Assembly (NCBI GenBank): GCA_021801125.1 | Contig: JAJYYI010000114.1 | Coordinates: 1-64,000 of the forward strand | DNA from: Deltaproteobacteria bacterium | GTDB lineage: Bacteria > Desulfobacterota > Binatia > Binatales > Binataceae | Length of the DNA stretch: 64,000 nucleotides | Direction: 5' to 3' | Made by a program: the position numbers and the translations under genes | Shown: positions 44,776 to 53,687 of the stretch, in pieces | How the letters are laid out: every line of letters begins with the position of its first letter | How positions within the stretch are numbered: the first letter of the stretch is position 1 | The notes under the pieces: generated by a model | Databases searched by the model: none | The model's input: only the letters and a program-made list of their open reading frames with translations | What the model was told of the DNA's origin: nothing

Positions 44776-45155
44776 GCGAAAAACTCCTCGGCGTTGATCT
44801 CTTCGGTGCGTTCCTTTAAAAGCAACTTTTCAGAGCGGGCGTCTGACTCGATATCGCGGATCCTGTCGTGGGCTGCTTTTGCTTTTGCCGTAATCCCCAC
44901 GGCCGCCCTGACCTCGCCTTTGGTTTCGGCGGCCACCTGATGCCGTTTGATGCGGGCCTCGCCCAGAACGACTAGGTCGGCAAGCATCTCACTGCGCCCG
45001 CATGCGACCTCGGTGGCCTTCAACGCCTCACGACAACTCGAGTCTGCGTGCCGGCTCTTCTCGATCTTGCCAGCCAAGTCCGCCATCGCGGCCTGGTAAT
45101 GAAGTTCTCGAACACGCCTCAGTCGACCGAGCAGGCGACTAGCTATTTGAACCAT
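44763..45155 (-). CDS. fliJ: FliJ-like export chaperone/stalk protein
   Basis: FliJ is the coiled-coil stalk of the export ATPase. The 130-residue protein is almost entirely helical, with RLLGRLRRVRELHYQAAMADLAGKIEKS at the start and a charged second helix. Sequence is not strongly conserved, so the call relies on size, coiled-coil character and location immediately after fliI. It overlaps fliI by 17 nt and fliK by 13 nt. Confidence 0.8.
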   Translation of the reverse strand: MVQIASRLLGRLRRVRELHYQAAMADLAGKIEKSRHADSSCREALKATEVACGRSEMLADLVVLGEARIKRHQVAAETKGEVRAAVGITAKAKAAHDRIRDIESDARSEKLLLKERTEEINAEEFFACKR

Positions 45156-46437
45156 TTTCCGCCATCACCTCATCGAGTTGCGAAATGCTTTGTTCGAGCG
45201 ATATCCCTTCGTTGACGCCTTGCTTCAGAAAGCGATCGAGCTTGTCGTGGATCGCGACGGCTTCGTCGGTGATGCGGTTATTGCCTGGGGCGTACGTCCC
45301 GATCGCGATCAACTCCTCGGCGTCCTTCCAGCGTGAATACAGCTCGATAAATCTGGCTCGGTTCCGCTCATGCTCAGGTGAGGTCACCCGATGGGCCACA
45401 CGTGAGACGGACTCAAGAGGATCGACCGCCGGGTAATGGCCGCGCTGTGCGAGCTTGGCCGAGAGCTTGATATGCCCGTCCAACGCGCCTTTTGCTAGTT
45501 CACCGACGATATCCTGCTCTTCGTGCAGTAGCACCGTATAGATCCCGGTCACGCTTCCTCCCTGAAAGACGCCGGCCTGTTCCACCAAACGAGGCACCAG
45601 GGCGAAAACCGATGGCGGGTAGCCGCGCGCCGTGGGCGGTTCTCCGGAGGCAAGGCCGATTTCACGCTGCGCCATCGCAACCCGCGTCAGGCTGTCCATC
45701 AACAGCAGCACGTTGCGTCCTTTCTTGCGCAGCCAGGTAGCGATCGCAGTTGCCAGGAATGCGCCCTTGACTCGCATCGGCGCCGGCTCGTCCCCGGTCA
45801 CGACGATAACCACCGAGCGCTCGAGCCCACGCGTGCCGAGCAGCTCATCGATGAATTCGCGCGCCTCGCGCCCGCGTTCGCCGATAAGCGCGATAATCGT
45901 GGCGTCCGCCCCGCTCGCGCGCGCCATCATCGCCAGCAGCGTCGATTTGCCGGCCCCAGGCATCGAGAAGATCCCGATCTTCTGGCCCAGCCCCATGGTG
46001 AACAGGCCGTTGATCGCCCGTATTCCGCTATCGAAAGGCTTTTCAATTGGATCCCTCGATCTCAGTTCGGCTGGTGAAGGCTGAATTTCAACTTCCTCGC
46101 CGTCCGGCGGCAACGGCTTCCCGTCAAGCGGCCGGCCGAGGCCATCTAAGACGCGCCCCATGATCCAATCATCCAGCCTGAGCGTGAGCCGCAGCGGTTC
46201 AACCTTGGCCCCTGGCTTGAGCCGGCGCGCCTCCTCGATAGCCAGAAGCAGCAGCCCTTCTTCGCGAAAACCGACCACCTCGGCGATAGTGCCGTCAACG
46301 CTGGCCATGCTTCCGACGGAGAGCGGCGGTCCGCTAGCCTCCAACAACAGGCCGACGGAGCGCGTGAGCCTGCCACACACCGGAAATATTGGCGCGGTAA
46401 AGTTTTGGAGTTCTTTTTCGGCCAATAATAGTTTCAC
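45139..46437 (-). CDS. fliI: Flagellum-specific ATPase FliI
   Basis: FliI powers or loads the flagellar type III export machine and resembles the F1 beta subunit. The Walker A region is FSMPGAGKSTLLAMMARAS, followed by ALIGERGREAREFIDEL and Walker B VLLLMDSLTRVAMAQREIGL. ARGYPPSVFALVPRLVEQAG and GSVTGIYTVL are typical. The 432-residue length is normal. It lies between fliH and fliJ. Confidence 0.97.
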   Translation of the reverse strand: MKLLLAEKELQNFTAPIFPVCGRLTRSVGLLLEASGPPLSVGSMASVDGTIAEVVGFREEGLLLLAIEEARRLKPGAKVEPLRLTLRLDDWIMGRVLDGLGRPLDGKPLPPDGEEVEIQPSPAELRSRDPIEKPFDSGIRAINGLFTMGLGQKIGIFSMPGAGKSTLLAMMARASGADATIIALIGERGREAREFIDELLGTRGLERSVVIVVTGDEPAPMRVKGAFLATAIATWLRKKGRNVLLLMDSLTRVAMAQREIGLASGEPPTARGYPPSVFALVPRLVEQAGVFQGGSVTGIYTVLLHEEQDIVGELAKGALDGHIKLSAKLAQRGHYPAVDPLESVSRVAHRVTSPEHERNRARFIELYSRWKDAEELIAIGTYAPGNNRITDEAVAIHDKLDRFLKQGVNEGISLEQSISQLDEVMAENGSNS

Positions 46438-46451
46438 GCCTGTTTGCCCCG

Positions 46452-47147
46452 CTAATCGCTCGCAGCCTTGGACGGCTTCTTCCTCACCATCGCTCGCTCG
46501 ACCTGAGCCATCGCGGCAGACAGCGAGCCTTCAACGAAAAGCGGACCACACTCAACCCGAAAAGCGCCCGGAGCGAGCAAGGGATCCTCTTTCACGTTGA
46601 GGCCGTTGAGCAGTCCTTCGAGCAATTCGATATCCGAGGGACTGAGAATCACCACTTGAGACCCGCCCGGTTTGAGCGCGACGACCGCTTCTCGAACCGC
46701 TTTGGCGAGAAACGCTTTGCGCAAAGCGTTCGCCCCGGTAAGCCGTTTGAGCAGGCCCAGGCAAAACTCGATACTGAACGATTCGAGCTCGGCGACTGAG
46801 CCTTTATGAAGCCTGGCCAACTCGCGGCTGACGCCTTTTAGCGCTTCAATGGTTCGCGCGGCTTCGGCTTTTCCTTCCGCCATGCCGCGCTCCCGCCCTT
46901 CGTTGCGCGCGTTCTCGTAAAGTTTGGCCGCCTCTGCTCTCGCCGCGTTGATTCCGTTTTGGTATCCGCTCTCGTAGCCGTCTTTGCGCGCCTTTTCGAA
47001 TTCCTCCGCGACGCGGCTTTGATGAATTTCCTCTTCGTTTTGCTCTCGCTTGCGCTTGAGCGCGGCGAGACTTGGAAACGAATGCGCGCTGCCTCTTGGC
47101 GCTTGAGCGTCGCGGGTGCGCACGTCGGCGCCTGCTCCAGCGTTCAT
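46452..47147 (-). CDS. fliH: Flagellar assembly protein FliH
   Basis: FliH regulates FliI and links it to the C-ring. The 231-residue protein has a charged coiled coil with Gly-repeat character (DGYESGYQNGINAARAEAAKLYENARNEGRERGMAEG) typical of FliH. A C-terminal domain similar to the V/F-type stator subunit follows (LGLLKRLTGANALRKAFLAKAVREAVVAL). Its start overlaps the fliF stop (ATGA). Confidence 0.9.
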   Translation of the reverse strand: MNAGAGADVRTRDAQAPRGSAHSFPSLAALKRKREQNEEEIHQSRVAEEFEKARKDGYESGYQNGINAARAEAAKLYENARNEGRERGMAEGKAEAARTIEALKGVSRELARLHKGSVAELESFSIEFCLGLLKRLTGANALRKAFLAKAVREAVVALKPGGSQVVILSPSDIELLEGLLNGLNVKEDPLLAPGAFRVECGPLFVEGSLSAAMAQVERAMVRKKPSKAASD

Positions 47148-48820
47148 GCCGCCTCGCTTAAACCACCCGAGCCTAAGTGGCCGCCGCCGCTACTCGCAGC
47201 CGGTTCTTCCATCCATTTGCGGAGAATCGCAGCAACGGCAGCCGGGTCGCGTTCCGCCTCTGAATTTACGCGCAGCCGCAGATCGTGCTCGGGTTTCGCT
47301 TCAACGCGCCCTTTCTCAGCCGCTCCCGCAGCGTCGGAGATCTCGGAAATCTGTTTCTTGAGCCGGTTGGCCAAGCGGCGCCGGCGAAGGCTTCGCACGG
47401 CCATCCATCCTCCCAGCCCCACGATCAGCAATCCAAGCGTGGCTGCCGCGGTGACGTAAGTGAGGTTGCTGAACAGATCACGCAGCTGCTCAGCAAAGGA
47501 GGGCGGCGGCGGTACGTAAGGATGAGCAAGGGCCGCGCTCTTTACTTCCACCACATCGCCCCGCGCCGGGTCCCCACCCACCGCGGCCGTAAGCAAAGAC
47601 TTTATTTCTCGCAGCCGCTCTTCCGGCTGCGGTTCGAACACGCTCCCCTTGTAAATTCCGTCAACCACCGCAGCCACGGAGACACGGCGCACCGCAAAGG
47701 CCTCGCGCGTCTCCTGAATGTCGCGGCTGGAGGGACGATAGTTGATGACGTCGTGCCTGGAGTAGGGGGAGTTGCTCGAAATCGCGGCCGGGGTCGGCAC
47801 CGCTTTGGGCGTTGCTCCGGACTGCGGCTTTGCGGCGTCAGCCTGGTTTTGATCGTTGCGCGAAGGGACCGGTGAGGGAATGGGCAGGTTCGATGTGAGC
47901 CCCGGAATCCCCATCGCGGTTTTGTCCGCCACCGGCTCCTCATTGTGTTCCTCGCTCACCACGGCGGGTTTGTTACCGTTTCCGTACAGATGCATCGTCT
48001 CGAGCCGCTTGCGTTCGTCAAGCTCGACCGAAACCTCGACCACATAGCGGCCGGAGCCCATCACCTTTTGCAATATCTGGTCGGCCTTGGCCTCCAGTTC
48101 GCGCTCCATTTTCTGGCGCACCATCACGGCTTCCGAAAAACCGTCGCTGTTCGGCGCGGGAAAGAGCACCGTACCGTCGTTGAGCGTCACGGAGACGTCG
48201 TCGGCTCGCAAACCCGGCAGGGCGGAAGCGACCAGATGCGCAATCGCACGCGCGGTAATGCCGTCGATTACGCCCCCGAAAACCGGCGTCAGCATCACCG
48301 AAGCGCGAGACCCCTGTTCCGGGCCTAGAGCGAACGGAGACGGCCGGCTAATCGCGAGCATCACGCGCGCGTTTTCAATCGACCGCATATCCATTATCGT
48401 GCGCTCCAATTCGCCCTGTAGAGCGCGCTGGTAAGCGACTTGTTCGACAAAGTCGCTCGCGCCCAGAGCCGGCCGGTCGAACAAAGAAAAGCCGGCCTGG
48501 CCGCCGGAAAACCCGGGGCCCGATAAAAGCAGCTCTTTCGCCTCGTGGATCCTGCCGTCGGTCACTTTTACCCAGTCCTGACCGGCGATGTAACCGATGC
48601 CGTGGCGCCTAAGTCGTAGCTTCAAAGTCGCCATGTCAGCGGGCGAGAGGTTGGTGGCGAGAACCTCGGTGTCTTCGGACCAATGAGCCGCGATCGCAGC
48701 CACCGCCACCAGCGCCGCCACCAGAACCCCGCATCCCACGTCGAAGACGAGCCGATTCTTCGCCCTCCACGCCAGAACCAGTTCCGATGCACGGGTTAGC
48801 CAGAGCTTGACCGCGTTCAC
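47144..48820 (-). CDS. fliF: Flagellar MS-ring protein FliF
   Basis: FliF forms the inner-membrane MS-ring. The 558-residue protein has an N-terminal membrane helix, the YscJ-like periplasmic domain with DMATLKLRLRRHGIGYIA, SLFDRPALGASDFVEQVAYQRALQGELERTIMDMRSIENARVMLAISR, and LPGLRADDVSVTLNDGTVLF. A second membrane helix near residue 455 and a cytoplasmic tail that binds FliG complete it. It lies between fliE and fliH. Confidence 0.96.
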   Translation of the reverse strand: MNAVKLWLTRASELVLAWRAKNRLVFDVGCGVLVAALVAVAAIAAHWSEDTEVLATNLSPADMATLKLRLRRHGIGYIAGQDWVKVTDGRIHEAKELLLSGPGFSGGQAGFSLFDRPALGASDFVEQVAYQRALQGELERTIMDMRSIENARVMLAISRPSPFALGPEQGSRASVMLTPVFGGVIDGITARAIAHLVASALPGLRADDVSVTLNDGTVLFPAPNSDGFSEAVMVRQKMERELEAKADQILQKVMGSGRYVVEVSVELDERKRLETMHLYGNGNKPAVVSEEHNEEPVADKTAMGIPGLTSNLPIPSPVPSRNDQNQADAAKPQSGATPKAVPTPAAISSNSPYSRHDVINYRPSSRDIQETREAFAVRRVSVAAVVDGIYKGSVFEPQPEERLREIKSLLTAAVGGDPARGDVVEVKSAALAHPYVPPPPSFAEQLRDLFSNLTYVTAAATLGLLIVGLGGWMAVRSLRRRRLANRLKKQISEISDAAGAAEKGRVEAKPEHDLRLRVNSEAERDPAAVAAILRKWMEEPAASSGGGHLGSGGLSEAA

Positions 48821-48844
48821 CTATTCGCCCCCGTTCGCGCACCT

Positions 48845-49132
48845 CTAAATCGGCATATTCATGATTTGCTGGTAGGCCTGAACGGCCTGCCGGCGAAGCG
48901 CCATCAGGAAACCGAGTGAAATATCGGCTCGCTCGGCGGTTACGGCGGCTTGGGTCAAATCGGCCCGGCCCGCAGCGTACTCCGCACTCAACTTGTCCGC
49001 CGCTTTAAGCAGATTGTCCGCCCGCTCCAATACGGCCTCGAAGCCGCCGGCGGAAACGGATTTCCCGTCGGATTGCGCCGTTTGAATCGCCGCCTCCGGA
49101 AGAGACGGCATCACTCCCTGAGCACCCCCCAT
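48845..49132 (-). CDS. fliE: Flagellar hook-basal body complex protein FliE
   Basis: FliE joins the MS-ring to the rod. The 95-residue protein has the family C-terminus LTQAAVTAERADISLGFLMALRRQAVQAYQQIMNMPI and a preceding helix. Size and position between flgC and fliF agree. The N-terminal 30 residues are not conserved, so the exact start may be a few codons later, for example at the second Met. Confidence 0.94.
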   Translation of the reverse strand: MGGAQGVMPSLPEAAIQTAQSDGKSVSAGGFEAVLERADNLLKAADKLSAEYAAGRADLTQAAVTAERADISLGFLMALRRQAVQAYQQIMNMPI

Positions 49133-49161
49133 GCTCTTATCCCCGCTAAGATTCGGGCTTC

Positions 49162-49575
49162 TCAGTAGAGCATGTTAATCGCGGAAAGCATGGCGCTCTT
49201 GGCGCTTTCGATCGCGGCAAGATTCGCCTGATAAACTCTTGCCGCCTCGAGCACGTCAACCATCTCATTGACTGGGTTAACGTTGGGCTTGCTCACCAAC
49301 CCCTGCTGGTCCGCCAAAGGGTTGCCGGGGTCGTAAGTTTTGCGCGGAGCGGAAGAGTCTGTCACGACCGCGGCGGCCGCCACCCCGAGACCGACCGGTT
49401 CACCACCTTCACCATAAACAGCCCGCGAAGTGAATACCGGCAACCTTCTTTTGTAAGGGCCACCCTCTGGCGAATTTATCGAATCCGCGTTCGCGAGGTT
49501 CTGCGAGCTCAGCGTAATCCGCAAGCTCTCGGCCGAAAGCGCACTGGCAGCGATTTGAAACACCCCTTGGATCAT
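49162..49575 (-). CDS. flgC: Flagellar proximal rod protein FlgC
   Basis: This is one of the proximal rod proteins. From the ATG at 49575 the protein is 137 residues. It starts MIQGVFQIAASALSAESLRIT and has the rod motif SQNLANADSINSPEGGPYKRR. The family end is YDPGNPLADQQGLVSKPNVNPVNEMVDVLEAARVYQANLAAIESAKSAM. The longer ORF adds seven non-conserved residues. Confidence 0.95.
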   Translation of the reverse strand: MIQGVFQIAASALSAESLRITLSSQNLANADSINSPEGGPYKRRLPVFTSRAVYGEGGEPVGLGVAAAAVVTDSSAPRKTYDPGNPLADQQGLVSKPNVNPVNEMVDVLEAARVYQANLAAIESAKSAMLSAINMLY

Positions 49576-49643
49576 GTCCGCCCCTTTTCTTCCCACCGCT
49601 CGCTCTCACCCCGCGAAGCGGCAGGCAGCAGTTTGCCACGAGG

Positions 49644-49988
49644 TCAGCTATACGCCGTCTTCAACCGGTTCATCATGTCGCCGAAAAGCTTCATCGTTGC
49701 GACGTAAGCAAGCGAGTTATCAAACACCTCGCCCAGCTCTCTGGAGACATCCACGCCCGACGAATCCGCTCTCACATTTTCCGGCGCCACCCGCACCGCA
49801 CCGAGGTCCTTCGGCGTGTCCGCGCCGCTCGAAAGATCTTCAGCTACCCTCTCCAGCATGCGCTTAAAGTCGATATCCCGTGGCAGGTAACCCGGAACGT
49901 CCCCGTTGGCCAAATTCTCCGCCAGAATCGACGCGCGTACCGATCGCGCGTTCAATGCGGAGACCATTATTAGCCCGGCAGCATTCAT
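49644..49988 (-). CDS. flgB: Flagellar proximal rod protein FlgB
   Basis: The 114-residue protein has the rod N-terminal motif ALNARSVRASILAENLANGDVPGYLPRDIDF and the C-terminal helix LAYVATMKLFGDMMNRLKTAY. It leads the flgB-flgC-fliE-fliF group. The 75-bp gap upstream is markedly AT-rich for this genome and may hold an internal promoter, although I could not identify a convincing -35/-10 pair. Confidence 0.94.
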   Translation of the reverse strand: MNAAGLIMVSALNARSVRASILAENLANGDVPGYLPRDIDFKRMLERVAEDLSSGADTPKDLGAVRVAPENVRADSSGVDVSRELGEVFDNSLAYVATMKLFGDMMNRLKTAYS

Positions 49989-50063
49989 AGTTCCGAGTCA
50001 ACCTTTCACTGGTCAACAGTACCAAGTATATTCCCCAGATTCAAGCCTCTCATACATATTTAT

Positions 50064-50729
50064 TTACTGTATTTTCCGGTCTCCATCATAACCGCGGGAT
50101 ATACCAGTCATATATATTCGGTACCATTCATAGACCGCCTTATTCCACTTAATTTGCTCACGCTGATTGAGCGAATGATACAAGCCCGCGCGCTGCCAGA
50201 AGCTTCCTTTGCGGTCCATCACTATCTTCAAGATCTTCGCGCCAGCGACGAGATTCGTCGCTGGATCCAGAAGCTGTTCTTTGGAGAAACCCAGCCTATG
50301 GCCCCAAAACGAGAACTTTATCTGCATCAGGCCGATATCGGCATCCGGAGTGCCGGAGAGCAGCGCCGCCGCCTCTTGTTGCGAGCGACAGTAATACTGA
50401 TGCCCGCGGATATTCAGGGCCCACGGATGCCAACCGCTTTCCGCGCCCGCAACCGCAACCAACAGCGCGAGCGGTACGCCGGTTTTTCGCGCCGCCTCGC
50501 GATAAGGGTCGCGAGCCGGCTCCGAGGGGGACAACCCCGCGCTTGGGATCCCTGCATGAGCGGCCGGACGCCCTTCTGTCGCGGAAGGCAGTCGCCTTTC
50601 GGTGCTCTCGAGGTCGGATTCAGCGGAAGCCGCAAGGCTTCGCGGGGCGCATACCGCGATCAGAAGGATCAGAAGGAATAGCGCCCTGGAGCAAACAGCG
50701 AGGCCGCCTCTGCTCACTTTCCAGGTCAC
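50064..50729 (-). CDS. Lytic transglycosylase (SLT-like), flagellum-associated
   Basis: This exported peptidoglycan lyase has a signal peptide in the first 33 residues and a disordered linker. An SLT domain follows, with the catalytic Glu97 in AVAGAESGWHPWALN, the GLMQI motif (as DIGLMQIKFSFWGH) and the NLVAGAKILKI helix. Its start overlaps the fliG stop as ATGA, so it is made with the motor proteins. Since FlgJ here lacks a muramidase domain, this enzyme probably opens the wall for the rod, like SltF of alphaproteobacteria. That role is inferred from position. Confidence 0.88.
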   Translation of the reverse strand: MTWKVSRGGLAVCSRALFLLILLIAVCAPRSLAASAESDLESTERRLPSATEGRPAAHAGIPSAGLSPSEPARDPYREAARKTGVPLALLVAVAGAESGWHPWALNIRGHQYYCRSQQEAAALLSGTPDADIGLMQIKFSFWGHRLGFSKEQLLDPATNLVAGAKILKIVMDRKGSFWQRAGLYHSLNQREQIKWNKAVYEWYRIYMTGISRGYDGDRKIQ

Positions 50730-51694
50730 TCGACCAGCTCGTCGCCCGCCCGTACGCGAATTTTGCCCTCGTGGTCGAGCCTCAAGGCAACGCTCGTGAT
50801 TTCGCGTCGCGCCGCCTGGACGTCGCGCATCAAGACCCTACCCATGGTCTCCATCTCTTCGCGTACGACCTCGCGATTTTCGTCGGTAAGGGCGGCGAGG
50901 ACCGCTTCGCGGCGCTCTTGGTCGATACCCTTGAGCGCGAGCGCCAGGCGCTCTGCTTTGACTTCAGATAGGACCGCTTGCAGCGTGCGCCGGTCAAGCG
51001 TGAGCAGGTCTTCGAAGTGGAACATCTCCTGTTCAATTGCCCGCGCCCGTTCAGGATCATGGGCGCGCACTCGTTCAACGACGCGCGAGGCGGTTTCCGA
51101 GTCGAGCTGACTGAGCACCTGCGCGGTAAACTCTACCGCGCGGGCGTGCCCGTCATCGCCGTCGCCGGACTGGTTCGACAGGGCCGCTTCCAGGACTTCC
51201 AGCACCGCATCTGCGCCGGCGGGAGATATATGGACTCCACGCGACAGGCATTCGACGACCTCGACCTTTTGTTCCTCGCCCAAGTGGGAAAGGGCCTCCG
51301 CCGCGAATCGGGGCGGCAGACGGATAAGGACCGCGGCGATTAACTCCGGCTTTTCCGCCTTTAGAAATTCACCGAGCACCTTTGGAGAACTCTTTTCTGC
51401 CATCGTTTGCCAGCGGTCGCGGCGCATGATTCGATCAACTCCTTCGCTTCCGTACGCCATCGCCAGCGCTTCGCGGATTTGCGTGATCGGCCCGACGCCA
51501 AAATTGCTGAGAAACTGCCGAAATGCGAGCCTTGTCGCCTCTTCGTCGGGCCTGGCTGCCGCGTATTGCTGCTCGACGTAATGGAGCAAGCGCCTGACTT
51601 CTTCGGCGGAAAGATGCTTGAGCACTTTAGCGACGGAATCCCGCTCCAACCCCAAGATTAGGAGAGCAGCTTTTTCCATACCTGTGAGCGTCAT
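50726..51694 (-). CDS. fliG: Flagellar motor switch protein FliG
   Basis: FliG couples the MS-ring to the stator and generates torque. The 322-residue protein has the N-terminal LTGMEKAALLILGL..LSAEEVRRL domain and a middle domain. The C-terminal torque domain is FEDLLTLDRRTLQAVLSEVKAERLALALKG, followed by EEMETMGRVLMRDVQAARREI. The usual EHPQ motif of the middle domain is replaced by EKPE (KAEKPELIAAVLIRL), which may alter the FliM contact. It overlaps both neighbours by 4 nt. Confidence 0.95.
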   Translation of the reverse strand: MTLTGMEKAALLILGLERDSVAKVLKHLSAEEVRRLLHYVEQQYAAARPDEEATRLAFRQFLSNFGVGPITQIREALAMAYGSEGVDRIMRRDRWQTMAEKSSPKVLGEFLKAEKPELIAAVLIRLPPRFAAEALSHLGEEQKVEVVECLSRGVHISPAGADAVLEVLEAALSNQSGDGDDGHARAVEFTAQVLSQLDSETASRVVERVRAHDPERARAIEQEMFHFEDLLTLDRRTLQAVLSEVKAERLALALKGIDQERREAVLAALTDENREVVREEMETMGRVLMRDVQAARREITSVALRLDHEGKIRVRAGDELVE

Positions 51695-51993
51695 TCCGCC
51701 TTCAGCAAGCTCCAGTTGACCGGGGCGGCGCCTCGCAGCGGTCGTTCAGGAATCTCCGTGACCTCGACGAAACGGATATCATCGCGAATGACCAACCGTC
51801 CTCGCGCCACAGTCGTGCCGTTAACGCTGATCTCGACGCCGGCCGAAGGGTCTTCCAGTTCCGCTTTGACCACATCACCAACGGCCAGCGTGGCAATCTC
51901 ACCGAAGGTAAAGCACATACGACAGAGGATCACGTTGACCTCAACGTGCATCGCCCGCGCGTTCGGAAAGACATCCCCCATCCGACGATCCAA
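51691..51993 (-). CDS. Second FliN-like SpoA-domain protein
   Basis: The 100-residue protein is a single SpoA (FliMN C-terminal) domain: HVEVNVILCRMCFTFGEIATLAVGDVVKAELEDP..VEISVNGTTVARGRLVIRDDIRFVEVTEI. This is the C-ring building block that dimerises with the FliM C-terminus. It lies between the second FliM-like gene and fliG. A separate, longer FliN is encoded after the first FliM gene, so the cluster has two sets. Its product may be a structural C-ring part or an export docking protein. Confidence 0.82.
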   Translation of the reverse strand: MDRRMGDVFPNARAMHVEVNVILCRMCFTFGEIATLAVGDVVKAELEDPSAGVEISVNGTTVARGRLVIRDDIRFVEVTEIPERPLRGAAPVNWSLLKAE

Positions 51994-51996
51994 CCT

Positions 51997-52866
51997 CTAG
52001 TCCGTATTTTCCTGAGGATCCCGAAGGCGCAACCTTGCGAGCCGTCCGTCAAGCTCCACTTCGAGCGGCAATAAGCGAGGCTTCCCGGACGTCCCAAGCC
52101 ACGCCTCGTTCGGATCGGGCAAAAGTATCGTATCCCCTGGCTTAATCACCTCCAGTTCCGCCAAGGGAACGCTAAATGAAGCGAGCACTACCGCGGTTTC
52201 GATCGGCAGGCGCCACGTTGAACGCGCGACCGTCGACTCCTCCGTTTCGCGCGGCTCCTGGGCCTCGCGCGCAACCAGGCGCGACGCCATCTCCGCGCCC
52301 AGCAGCACACACAGCGGAGGTTCCGGGCACGCCGACGCTGGCATTTCGGCGTTGTACTTGAACAGTAGAATTTCGTGCAGGTTTGCGAGGGCGCCGCCAA
52401 CGTCGCGCAATCTTCCTCGACTAATCACCCGTGGCTCGCGAAAGCCCGAGTTCGCGTACGCGGACAGAAAGACCCGGGTGACGCGTTCCGCGGCTCTCCA
52501 GAAGGCGCCCTCTTCCAACGGTGTAAGAGCGCGATTACTCAGCTCCCGCCGGAGATTAAACCAGCCGGCGATGATGCGACAACTGAACTCCGCCGAGAAG
52601 AGCACCGCACCCGCATACACAAACTCCTCTGCGCAAAACAAGGTCGCGTAACTATTCTCCGAGAAGGGCTCGAGCGCCTTCGCCGCTTTTTCCTGGACAA
52701 AACCCGAAAGACGCATCTTGGCCGCACGCCCCAAAGATTCGGCGACGTCCCCCACCAGGCTTTCGTGCATCGCGGCAAGGAACTGTAGTTTCTTTCCAGC
52801 CACTCTTGCCTGGGTGAGCTCAAGTTTGCGATTCTCTAGCGCTAAACCCTTGTCCTGCTCGCTCAT
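51997..52866 (-). CDS. Second FliM-like switch protein, without CheY-binding N-terminus
   Basis: This 289-residue protein has a FliM-type layout: an N-terminal helical part, a CheC-like middle domain (FCRIIAGWF-like strand, then SNRALTPLEEGAFWRAAERVTRVFLSAY) and a C-terminal SpoA domain (RLPIETAVVLASFSVPLAELEVIKPGDTILLPDPNEAWL). The LSQxEIDALL motif that binds phosphorylated CheY is missing; the N-terminus is MSEQDKGLALENRKLELTQ. It lies between motB and the short FliN-like gene. Divergent, but the order and folds support FliM. Confidence 0.78.
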   Translation of the reverse strand: MSEQDKGLALENRKLELTQARVAGKKLQFLAAMHESLVGDVAESLGRAAKMRLSGFVQEKAAKALEPFSENSYATLFCAEEFVYAGAVLFSAEFSCRIIAGWFNLRRELSNRALTPLEEGAFWRAAERVTRVFLSAYANSGFREPRVISRGRLRDVGGALANLHEILLFKYNAEMPASACPEPPLCVLLGAEMASRLVAREAQEPRETEESTVARSTWRLPIETAVVLASFSVPLAELEVIKPGDTILLPDPNEAWLGTSGKPRLLPLEVELDGRLARLRLRDPQENTD

Positions 52867-53669
52867 CGCTCGGTCTGGCGGTCCGGCTTTATCAGAATAT
52901 CCACTCGGCGGTTAAGCGCTCGCCCTTCTTCGGTTTCGTTGCTAGCAATTGGCCTGTAAGGTCCGTAACCCGCGATGGAAAGCTGGTTTGGATCTAGGCT
53001 GGAATGGGTCAATAAATAGCGCAACACATTCCCCGCTCGCTCGGCCGAGAGGTCCCAATTGTCAGTAAAGCGGGAATTATGAATAGGAATCGGATCGGTG
53101 AATCCTTCAACGCGCATCTGGTTTTCCAGATTTGCGATATCCGCCGTGACCGCCGCTAAAACGGGCTCTTGTTCGACTTGGATTTCAGCCTCTCCGCTCT
53201 TGAAAAAGCGCGCTGCGGCGAGCGAGATTACCAGACCGTCCGGGGTCAGCCGCAGCGACACGCCGGAATTTCCATAGCGGCTTAAATCGCGCTCGATTCG
53301 TTCTTTGAGCGCCTTCAACTCGGCCACAAACACGCGCGGCAAGGCAGAGGAATTGAGAGATTCTTCGGGCGACTTCAACGGATCAGCGCCCGTCTGAGGC
53401 GCGCGTAGATTCGCACGTGCCGGCTGCCGGCGCGCACCGCTTACCCCTTGCGCCTGACCGGGCCTCAGACCCCCAATCAGCGGTCTTGCTCCTATCATGC
53501 GCGCAACGGATTCGATGCCCTCCTCGAGGCGGGTTTCCTTCAGCGAAAGCGCGAATAAGAGAACGAAAAGGGCGAAAAGAGTTGTGATGAAATCGGCGTA
53601 AGATATAACCCAGCGCTCATCCGATTCATGCTCGCCTTCACCCCCCTCGAAATCTCCAAATAGGTCCAC
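52863..53669 (-). CDS. motB: Flagellar stator protein MotB
   Basis: MotB anchors the stator to peptidoglycan and carries the proton-binding Asp, seen as Asp26 in ISYADFITTLFALFVLLFAL. A Pro/Gly-rich linker follows. The OmpA-like domain has VRVEGFTD-type NQMRVEGFTDPIPIHNSRFTDNWDLSAERAGNVLRYLL and ends SIAGYGPYRPIASNETEEGRALNRRVDI. The 268-residue length is standard. Its stop overlaps the second FliM-like start. Confidence 0.95.
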   Translation of the reverse strand: MDLFGDFEGGEGEHESDERWVISYADFITTLFALFVLLFALSLKETRLEEGIESVARMIGARPLIGGLRPGQAQGVSGARRQPARANLRAPQTGADPLKSPEESLNSSALPRVFVAELKALKERIERDLSRYGNSGVSLRLTPDGLVISLAAARFFKSGEAEIQVEQEPVLAAVTADIANLENQMRVEGFTDPIPIHNSRFTDNWDLSAERAGNVLRYLLTHSSLDPNQLSIAGYGPYRPIASNETEEGRALNRRVDILIKPDRQTER

Positions 53670-53687
53670 CTTCTTCCAGGCCGTTCC

